64,000 nt of DNA from Bathynomus jamesi (Eukaryota; Arthropoda; Malacostraca; Isopoda; Cirolanidae). Under the pieces are notes generated by a model. It worked only from the letters and a program-made list of their open reading frames with translations, was not told the origin of the DNA and made no database searches. Of this stretch, positions 55,641 to 64,000 are shown piece by piece (position 1 is the stretch's first letter; the number at the start of each line of letters is the position of its first letter). Made by a program: the position numbers and the translations under genes. Location of the stretch: NCBI GenBank assembly GCA_023014485.1, contig JAJOZX010002356.1:558001-622000 (forward strand), read 5' to 3'.

Positions 55641-55999
55641 GGGCTACTTTTAAGACAATTTTAGTGGGTGGGTTAAAATAGTTTATTTTTGTATTTGTAT
55701 TTATATTTGATCACAATTTACACAAATCAAATCAAATGCATATATACTCATACATATGCTCTTATTTTATTTTAGGTGGGTGAAGTCTTTCTGCACGTGG
55801 GCAACTGCCCACGTGCAGAAAGACTTCACCCACCTACTAAAATAAAATAAGAGCATATACACGAGTATGAGTATATATGAGCATATGAGTATATATGCAT
55901 CAACATATACATTTGATTTGAGTTATTTTTAATCAAATACAAATACAAAAAAAAAACTATTTTGAACCACCCACTAAAACTGTCTTAGAAGTAGCCCTG
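55641..55999. mobile_element. Foldback hAT MITE
   Basis: It is almost entirely one inverted repeat (~175 bp arms) centred at about 55,805 (CTGCACGTGGGC-AACT-GCCCACGTGCAG). The ends are CAGGGCTACTTTTAAGACAA and, reversed, CAGGGCTACTTCTAAGACAG. The 8-bp duplication is ATTCATGC/ATTTATGC (55,633-55,640 and 56,000-56,007), one mismatch. Confidence 0.85.
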
Positions 56000-56007
56000 A
56001 TTTATGC

Positions 56008-57093
56008 GCAGCAATGATTGCTCTGATAATTAATTGGTAATTCAATCTCATTCATGATAATCACAAAATGTTATCACTTCTCTTAGGAAGTAGCTTGGCT
56101 AAATCAGTGAGCCGTCATTCTGGAACTATTATTGAACAGAATTTTGAATCGTTATCAGTCGGATTCCTGTCCATAAACTCGACTACATATACAGGATCTT
56201 GACGTTTTATGGTGAATCATCTTCACGGCGAGTTCGTGTACATCCCCTCCAAAACACGAGCCAGATTATCAATTGAACGTGAATTCTGGAATTAATTATA
56301 AACGAAGTAGGTTTTGAAATTCAATGAAGATGTGGTTGATTGGTTAAGTAAACGCATAGTTATTATAAAAGGAAATTAACTATAAAATAGCAGAATAATG
56401 AAAATAGAACGAAAGACAATTTTATTATAGGAATACAAACACAACAACCGTAAATCAAAATGTTTTAAATATTTCAGTGGATTCTTCACGAAACACGTTA
56501 GTACTGCAAATTATATGGAAACCGAAGCTTATATCGGAGCTTCCTATAACGTGAGCCCTAATTACTCCAATTACTACACAAACTCAAACTATCAAAGTGC
56601 TGCAAAATATATCGGAAGAAAATAATGAAGGGTAAATAAAACCTTGTCATTAATATTAATATAAATTGAATACAATTACGAACTTTTTCCACAAACGAAA
56701 TATTGTGTAAAAGGGTATAGATGAAACTCGAAGTCAAGAAAATACCTACTACCAAAATGAACTTGAAGAACTACAAACAATATATATATATATATATATA
56801 TACGTTGTCATATGCGTAATAAGTTCAAAATGTATTTAAAATGCGGTTTATTAAATTACATGAAGCATTACTTATATTAACTAAAAATCAGTTCGCAAAA
56901 CTATTACACATTTCACCTTAAGGCAGAAAAAAATAAAAAACATGCCAGATATAATAATAACCTTATCATTAAAAAAAATTGTAATAAAATCTATAAAAAT
57001 AACTACGTCATGACGTAAGGGATAATGCCGAATAGAATAAAATAAAAAAACTGAAATAATTCCACTTTCGTTTGTAAATGAATCAACGCGTTA

Positions 57094-57125
<32 letters not shown>

Positions 57126-57170
57126 TCCATAAAAGATAATGAATTACTTCAATTTGAAAGTAAATCATTA
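56008..57170. other. Non-coding stretch with old repeat units and microsatellites
   Basis: Degenerate units of the ~60-bp array lie at 56,160-56,290, (TA)n at 56,780-56,802 and (CA)n at 57,098-57,122. No gene. Confidence 0.5.
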
Positions 57171-57798
57171 CACTGCCCAACAAAAAAACATTTTTGCTGG
57201 TGATTTAATTCTAAGACCTGTTTCTGGATAATATTGATGTGCTGATTTCAAAAATCACCTTAGATTTTGTCCATCACATCAGGTTTTCGTGCAATGCAAT
57301 ATGCCTATTTTGGGTGATCCATGAAGGGCACTTATCAAAATTGATGATTTTTGAGACCTGTTAACAGCTGTTTTGCTGTTAAAATTTTATCTGTGGAATA
57401 CGCAAATCTGTGCATTAAATCTAAAGGTCATGTACAACATATTAAAGCTTAGGTATCTGTGATTTCCCCAGGTGTGAACGTGACGTCATGATCATGGATT
57501 CATTTTTTGCTTATTTAAACACTTTTGATCACTTTGTGTCAATATTACCATTGTATATTAAAGTTCACTCCCTGCACAATTGTTTACTTTTCCATGCTGA
57601 TTCTGAGTATGTAAAAACTTATTTTTTGAAAAGAAAAAAAATTGGGCATAACCCTGCCAAAATGCGATATCTCCGTATTTGATTGCTCGAAAACCTGACG
57701 TGATAGGCAAAAATTAATGTGATTTTTTAAATCAGCATAACAAAGTTACCTAAAAACAGGTGTTAGAATTAAATCAGCAAAATTGGTGTTGGGCTGTG
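57171..57798. mobile_element. CACTG-type element with ~130-bp inverted ends
   Basis: The left end is CACTGCCCAACAAAAAAACA and the reversed right end CACAGCCCAACACCAATTTT. Similarity continues for ~130 bp (GCTGATTT, CATCACATCAGGTTTTCG against TATCACGTCAGGTTTTCG). TTA flanks both sides. CACTA-like or Chapaev-like by termini and 3-bp duplication; no transposase. Confidence 0.7.
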
Positions 57799-57804
57799 TT
57801 ATCA

Positions 57805-58030
57805 GTGACTTCCTGTACGTAAACTTGATTACAGACGCAGGATCAAAAAGTATAACTTTGAAGGTGAATCATCTTTACTCAGAGTTCCTGTAAACAGATT
57901 CTAATACATGAGCGGAATGATGAATATTTTACTTTTGAAAGTGAATCATCATCATACTGAGTTCCCGTACATACGTACACTCCAAAACGTGAACAGGATA
58001 ATGAATTTATCTAATTTCATTGGTAAACCA
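57805..58030. repeat. Degenerate ~60-bp repeat array, part 1
   Basis: Three to four diverged units of the pattern TTGAAGGTGAATCATCTT, then GAGTTCCTGTA, then ACATGAGCGGAATGATGAAT. Related units are at 56.16-56.29, 58.59-58.64, 59.33-59.90, 61.67-61.77 and 62.37-62.42 kb. Confidence 0.65.
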
Positions 58031-58039
58031 ATCATGTCA

Positions 58040-58606
58040 TAAAATGTCGTAAAATGTCTCTGTTTCCGCAACTGTGTACCTGGATATGCTCACCAATTAC
58101 GCCATCCCCCAGCTGCAGGACAGGCAGCCAACTGTCATCTTCCAACAAGATGGGACACCCCCTCATTGGGCGCATGTTGTTCGTGAAACTCTCGACGCAA
58201 CATTTCCAAATCGATGGATTGGCAGGGATGGGTCAATCCCATGGCCCCCAAGATCACCAGACATTACCCCTCTGGATTTCTTTCTCTGGGGTCATGTTAA
58301 AGATTTGGTTTATGCAACAGTTGTTCCAGATATTAGGACATTGCGAGAACACATTACGGATGCAATTGCGACAGTTAACCCACAAATGTTGGAAAATGTG
58401 TGGCATGAGTGTGAATACCGTTTAGACATTTTATGTGCCACTAGGGGTGCACATGTGGAAGCTTATTAAGTTCATTAACTATGTATCAAAACTTTGTATG
58501 TTTATCTACTTATGATTAAAACTGTGTTTGAATACGAGTGTTTATTTAAAAGTTATAGCATGCTTTAATCAGGGTAATCATTTATGGACACCCTATACAT
58601 ACATTC
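58040..58606 (+). pseudogene. Tc1/mariner-superfamily transposase, catalytic part, 5' truncated
   Basis: The open frame 58,074-58,469 contains VIFQQDGTPPHWAHVVRETL (second Asp), PPRSPDITPLDFFLWGHVKD (third Asp region) and RLDILCATRGAHVEAY at the C-terminus. This is the IS630/mariner-related family common in arthropods. The first Asp region and DNA-binding domain are missing. The 3' terminus AATCATTTATGGACACCCTA reaches 58,605. The remaining frame is uninterrupted, so it is fairly young. Confidence 0.8.
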
Positions 58607-59334
58607 CAATACCTGAACAGGATTATGGAAAACTGATGAGTGGGTAGTTGGGAGGTAACGAAAATGGTTCACTGAGTAGGTAGGTAGTTAATCTAACAAT
58701 TATTAAATTCCTTTTATGTCAATAACTGGGTGGATGAAACCAATTGGTTGCTCACCAGAGTTATTCTCCACACTAGTATTTATATACTGTGTGACAAGAG
58801 CGTGCTCGGTAATAGATATACATTACCGATAAACCAACCGAGGAAAAAACCAAGACGACGCTGGTGGAAAAAGCCCCGCGAAGAGAGAACGAAAACGAGG
58901 AACGGGGCGAGAAGACGGAACTGGAGAAGGGACGAGAACAGACACCGAAGAAAGATCCCCACCAGCAAGTACGCTCTTAACAATTAAACAAGACGGGATA
59001 AGGGACTCTCTAATAACTAGCAGTAAGTGACTAATTGTGTTTTTAACCCAGTTTTACGTAGACTCATTAAATTAAGCTAGGTCAGACAACTTAGGCCTAC
59101 ATTGTGGCCTAAGACCCAGCATCAACTCATAGCTTAACAAAGGTAAAGGTAGATTGCCCTAACCTAGTTTGGTGAGGAATCCTACTGTGGACCTCAATTT
59201 ATCTGCCCGCTCTGGACCATTTCCGGAATCTCTAGGCTGACCCCTCTAGGCTAGACTTGATCTACTCTATAGTTAGACTGGAGATATAAGGGGTGGGTTA
59301 ATTGTGGACCAATTCATACAGAGCATTTTTCACA
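58607..59334. other. Non-coding stretch
   Basis: A charged 85-codon open frame at 58,730-58,987 (RKKPRRRWWKKPREE) is low-complexity, and I cannot assign it. Otherwise nothing. Confidence 0.4.
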
Positions 59335-59900
59335 AGGATAATGAATAGTTTTACTTTGAATATCAATAATTCTTCATTATGAGTTTGTGTACATAAACAA
59401 ACTCGACTACATACGCAGAATCATGAAATTACTTTGAAGGTGAGTAATATTCATTCCGAGAGTTCCTCTACATGTTTCAATACATAGGCAGGACAATACT
59501 TTCACTTTGAAAGTGAAAGATCATCATACTGAGTTCCTCTACGAACGCACTAAAATCTAAGCAGGATAATAAAGAGCTTCCCTTTGAAATGGAATACAGT
59601 ATCTTCATTCTAAGTTCCTGTACATACACTCCAAAACATACGTACGGCAATGGATTACCTATTGAATACCTGGCCAGCAGCATAATGAACAGTTCCATTT
59701 TGAAAATGAATTTATCTTTCATTCCGAGTTTCTGTACATAAACTCTACTACATATGTAGAATCATGAAGCGTTTCACTCAAGGTGAATCATCTTCATTCC
59801 GAGCGCCTGTACATAAATTTCAATGCAGGAATAGGGCAAAAATATTTTCACTTTAAATGTGAATAATATTCGTCATAAGTTCCTATACATATGTAAAAAT
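59335..59900. repeat. Degenerate ~60-bp repeat array, part 2
   Basis: Eight or so diverged units: TTCATTCCGAGTTTCTGTAC, ATAAACTCTACTACATATG, AGAATCATGAA and TTTCACTTTGAAAGTGAA recur with changes. No open frame persists. Confidence 0.7.
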
Positions 59901-60378
59901 GAAATGAATAATCCATATTCATTTTTACATGAGAACCAAAGTCGCTTAACGCGAGTTTGGATAGTAATTTTACTTGTGGCTTCCTGTTTTTGTTCGTGTC
60001 AAAACCCTACGATCTACCATACCTATGGTTTAGTCGTATCCATTTTCATTTATTATAGAAGTTATTATAATTAATTATGATTGTCTTGCATCTCACCCTC
60101 GACCCTAGATTATACATACGCATTGCATATAAGAGGATTGGAACCAGTAGTTGTGCTTCTTAGTCCTTGATACCCACTCTGTCTTTAATTCGTTTCTTAT
60201 AGGTCCTCCCTAATAATGACTTACAGTTATACTGCACGTATGACATAATGTGAATAACTATGACGTCATAAAGTAACTTAATTCTCTTCACGTTTTCCAT
60301 ACCTTGAACACTGAATCACGTGTTTAGTATTTGGACATCTTCCGTATTGAATGTATGGTAAATTCCTTAATAATAATA

Positions 60379-60425
<47 letters not shown>

Positions 60426-61060
60426 GAAAAAAAAACTTCATTCTCTATACATCATTAGTTATGTTGTTTCCTACCTATTGTCTACTGATACCTATCAACC
60501 TATCAGTCCATATTTTACGCGTCTCTATATTACGCACACAACCTATTGGATTATGTACATGTAAAATACGTCCACATATTTTTTTTATTTTTTTTATATT
60601 TTTTTTTAAGTTGCGTTCAACTCTCACAAAAGCATTCATTAGGCTTACAGTAGTTGAGTGGGTCGAATCGCGAATCACAGCAGAATTTAACGTTTCTAAG
60701 ATAAACAACATCTTTCGCTCTGATCCAAATTCATAACATATTAAAAATGTAATATAACATATTATCTTGTCATGTTCATGTACTTGTGCTGTACTAATAA
60801 CCATATATAATAACCATATTAATATCTAACCATATAATCTGACCATATAAATCTAACCATATAATCTAACCATATAACTAACCATATATATATATAAAAC
60901 TGTAAGAATGGTAACGACGTAATGTACTCAATGAAACTATAATTGAATGTAATGATTTAATTATAAATGTAAGAATGTACTTTAATAGAAGTGTAATAAA
61001 TCATAAGCGAATGGGAAGTAATCCATAATCGAAATCATAATTGTAAAATGATATCGCCTT
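59901..61060. other. Non-coding stretch with (AAT)n
   Basis: (AAT)n at 60,366-60,423 and ACCATATAATCTA short repeats at 60,805-60,885. No gene. Confidence 0.5.
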
Positions 61061-62356
61061 CAGAAAATGAAAAGGCGGCAAAAAAAAATAAGATTATTTT
61101 TATTTTATTTATTTTTTTATTTTTATTGGAAAACTTTCAAACACCTGATCGTGTTAAAAGGGGGAAAACTTAACTCCAACTGCATCCCCCAACATTCAGG
61201 CATATATGAGACATGTATTTGTAAAATGAGGAGACTTCATTACGAGGACGCTGCCTTGGTCACTGCTAAGAGACTCCCCTGGTTAGCAGCTTCGCTGCGG
61301 GGGAGGGGGGCAGAGGCCCCTTGCCTCCTTAATATTTAGATTCCGGCTGAGCATGGTCGAAAGAAGGTCGAACCTCTACCCCTGTAAAATTCAGAGCAGT
61401 ACCTGTATATTTTAAGAAGTAAACCACCCTTTAAGAAGTTTTTTTATCTTTCCTTCGAGCCGTGCTCGCTTCAGAAACTTAGTCAGAAAAGTCGATAATT
61501 ATAAAAGAGAAGAATTAATAAGCAGAAAGAAAAGAAATTAAACAGAGTGTCGACCCCCTAAGGCGACCGAAAAGAATTATAGAAAAGTATAAGAAGAAGC
61601 ATCCGTTGCAGCCTCCTAACTAGAACCCCCTTCGAATCCGAAACCGACAAAGGGCCATAAAGGGGGGGTTAAACACATACACTCCAATACTGAGCAGGTT
61701 ATTGAACACTTATAATCGTTCTGCCCGAGTGCCTGCACAATGCACATAGACTCCACTAGCTAGTCAGGAAAGTAAATATATTGGGTATGTATAAGGTAAC
61801 GCGAGGAAATGACAAATCAGATTTGAATTATATTAACGACAGTGAACATGGACGAGTAAATTTATAAGCGTACCTTACACTGCGCTTTATAATTGCTGTT
61901 TCAGAGTTAAAAAAAACAAGGTGAAAATAGTTTAAGCCAGTTCAAATCAGATTTGTCTTTTCACTCGCGTTACTTTACACCACACACACACACCTGTACT
62001 TTCATTCCGAGTTCCTTACACGCATAAGCTAGTTGTTGAATACATTCACTCGAGGAAAAAATCATTAGGCAAAAGTTTGTGCACAAACACAAAACTACTC
62101 GTACATAAGCACCATAATGAATTAATATAATTTTTTTGAAGAAAATTACTAATGGTACTATTCTGTTTCGTCTTTCGAATATTTTATTCTTTTTAGTGAC
62201 GATAATAAAATTTCAAAAAAAAAAACCCGATTATTAGCAATTAGTAATTTTATGCATTTAGTTTTTAGGCGAATTTTTTTCTGAAACTGTATAATATAAA
62301 AGCAGACCAATGAATTAATCTCAGTTGGAAAATAATTACTTCATTCTACGTGGTGT
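61061..62356. other. Non-coding stretch
   Basis: Two weak units of the ~60-bp array lie near 61,675 and 61,995. A GGGGGAGGGGGGCAGAGG run is at 61,300. No gene I can support. Confidence 0.45.
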
Positions 62357-63913
62357 ATGAAGCTCACTAAATTACATGAACAGGATAATGAAGTTATTTT
62401 CACTCTGGAAATCGAATCGCCTCCATTGCCTATTCTTCTACGAGAATTCTACTATATAAGCCGGGTAGAACTCCTGCTTATCGTATTTTACAAATACGGT
62501 CGGACTCGTGACACTATTAGTCGTAGTATCAAACAAAGTATCGAGATCAGGGTTCTCTGGAGGTCTCATCAGGCTCATCTCCTTCCGCAAGTTTTCCAAT
62601 TATTACCTCCGCGACAAGCAAGTTCTGCTGTCCTTGGAATTAGTTTCTGCACCTTCGGGCCGCTTCCGCCGCGCTGGGAATCAAAGGAAAAGTTATTATT
62701 AGATGATGTTTTCTGTGAACGGAAGACGGACATTAAAATATAACCGTCGTATATCCTATATATGAGCAATGGGTTGAGTGGTGGTGATGTTTTTAGGTTG
62801 TGTAACCTCCTCCTTCGTAACGGTATAGGTCATATGATGGAGGGGACTTACAGTTTTACGTAGTATCGAATCATGAGTCGGTACATTATCTGAACGCGGA
62901 GGACGGTGACCCATCACACTACAGTATTACCAAGATCTAATGTCGCTTAACTCGTAATAGACGGTGTTACGACACTGACCACGACGTAGCACGAGTGGAT
63001 TTGGGTCGTGGGGTTGAGTTATTTTAATTAATTTGGATAACGTTAATTTTCGGATCAAGAGTGTGGGTTAGTTAGAATAGGTGCGTCATAGTGCTAAACC
63101 TGATACCGAGCCAATTTTGATGTGGGCGGGTCGTCAGTCGTGTAGGTTGGTTGGGAAAGTGAAGAGTTGGGTGTGTTTTGGTTCAAGGGTAGATGGACCA
63201 GGAGGTGGGATAAATTCAGGTAAATTTGAGAATTCAGGATAGTTGGATTTTCGATCTCAGTGTTTCGGGTCGGTTTGGTCGGTTTTACAACAAAATTAGA
63301 TTATCAATGACACGTTGGGTTTGCAAAAATTGGGAATTTATAAATATAAAATATAGCAAAAATTTTGAAAATTAAGAACATGTTAGGTTATAAATTCCAA
63401 GTAGGCCTCGGGTAACTCGAAACAAAATACGTGACTTCCTGCACGAAAACATCCAGACAGGTCCCAAAAGTGTTCATACTGGAACATGTGACTATTTTGT
63501 GCAACCAATGGAGCATGAGAACATCAGTCACGTGATGCCATACCTCTCATCCACTCATATATTTGTAAATAGTCTTTGTGTTCAACTAGTACTCGAAATA
63601 AATATAAAAATTTAATACTGTCAAATAGGTAACAAGTTAATTAAATAATATACAACAGTTAGGAATTTGGAAAACTCATAAAATAGTGCATTTAAAGTTG
63701 TTTGTAAGTTTCAGGATTATGGTACAGAAACTCCTAAAAACATCCTGGCGGGAGACACAATCACAGATGGGAAGCGCGCGCGCACACAGAGAGGGAGAGG
63801 GAGGGAGAGACTGTCCATCAGAAGATGGTATTTGCCATGTCTTGTTATTATTTTATATTTCCACACAGACCGTGGAAAATGGGTGTCGTATGTGGAATTT
63901 GAATATGAAATGT
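62357..63913. other. Non-coding stretch, unassigned
   Basis: The first ~100 bp resemble the ~60-bp array. A 128-codon open frame (62,357-62,743) overlaps it and shows no known motif. From 62,760 on the DNA is GT-rich with no open frame or known repeat. Confidence 0.4.
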
Positions 63914-64000
63914 ACTAGGGGCACTCAATATATTTTGCCCCACCTTTTTTTCTTAGCTAAATAATAGGCCATGGGGCTGAAAAGTCTTTTGGGCCGTAAG
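63914..64000. mobile_element. Possible mariner-type terminus at window edge
   Basis: AGGGGCACTCAATATATTTT then GCCCCACCTTTTTTTCTTAG resembles the first bases of mariner elements. The body would lie beyond the window, so this is weak. Confidence 0.25.

Noticed and set aside
58730..58987. Arg/Lys-rich 85-codon protein
   Set aside because: Low complexity, no conservation evidence, open antisense frame of similar length.
62357..62743. 128-codon open frame as a gene
   Set aside because: It starts inside a degenerate repeat unit and shows no motif; a second frame is also open.

Overview
This window looks like repeat-dense intergenic DNA of an arthropod, most plausibly a decapod crustacean. That assignment is an inference. 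It rests on very abundant (TA)n, (CA)n and (AAT)n microsatellites, short TTAGG telomere-type runs, tRNA-derived SINEs, and a mix of Polinton, Penelope-like, hAT, mariner, Helitron and RTE/CR1-like sequences. I see no convincing host protein-coding gene and no intact free tRNA or rRNA gene. Nearly all coding signal is transposon or virus-derived, and almost all of it is broken by stops, frameshifts or nested insertions.

Layout. 0.2-3.2 kb: a 3-kb DNA transposon (TIR CACAGGCCTGC, TTA duplication) with a broken DDE-like gene and a nested hAT, sitting in ATT-rich repeat. 5.3-7.3 kb: first degenerate copy of a transposase-like family that recurs at 33-36 kb and 46-48 kb. 7.6-11.9 kb: LINE and Penelope debris, TA-flanked MITEs, tRNA-SINEs and a complex repeat. 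12.0-25.5 kb: a Polinton/Maverick (adintovirus-like) element. It has three minus-strand accessory genes, protein-primed DNA polymerase B and a small gene on the minus strand; packaging ATPase, a small basic GG-motif protein, a conserved hypothetical, integrase with chromodomain, minor capsid, a small core-type protein, major capsid and adenain-like protease on the plus strand; and a spliced minus-strand gene at the right end. The polymerase catalytic region is open, but most other genes carry frameshifts.

25.8-32.6 kb: tandem SINE-tail repeats, a large TA-centred palindrome, an inverted copy of the 11.3-kb repeat, two head-to-tail Helitron-like copies and TTAGG-rich foldback repeats. 32.6-38.25 kb: a 5.6-kb transposon inserted into a (TA)n tract, with a matching empty site present 350 bp to its left and two hATs nested inside. 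38-45.7 kb: microsatellites, many small MITEs and a Penelope-like element with GIY-YIG remains. 45.7-48.6 kb: a second TA-embedded transposon of the same protein family. 48.7-54 kb: two LINE fragments, a truncated mariner, a second Polinton fragment and a GGCCTCG-rich hAT-like element. 54-64 kb: mostly non-coding, with a foldback hAT, a CACTG-type element, a mariner remnant and an old degenerate ~60-bp repeat array split by insertions.

The genes do not form a host pathway. The only coherent functional set is the Polinton's replication, integration, packaging and capsid module, now decayed. The most interesting unassigned material is the TA-microsatellite-inserting transposon family (three divergent copies, one with a local empty site) and the CACAGGCCTGC element with its widespread but unnamed protein.
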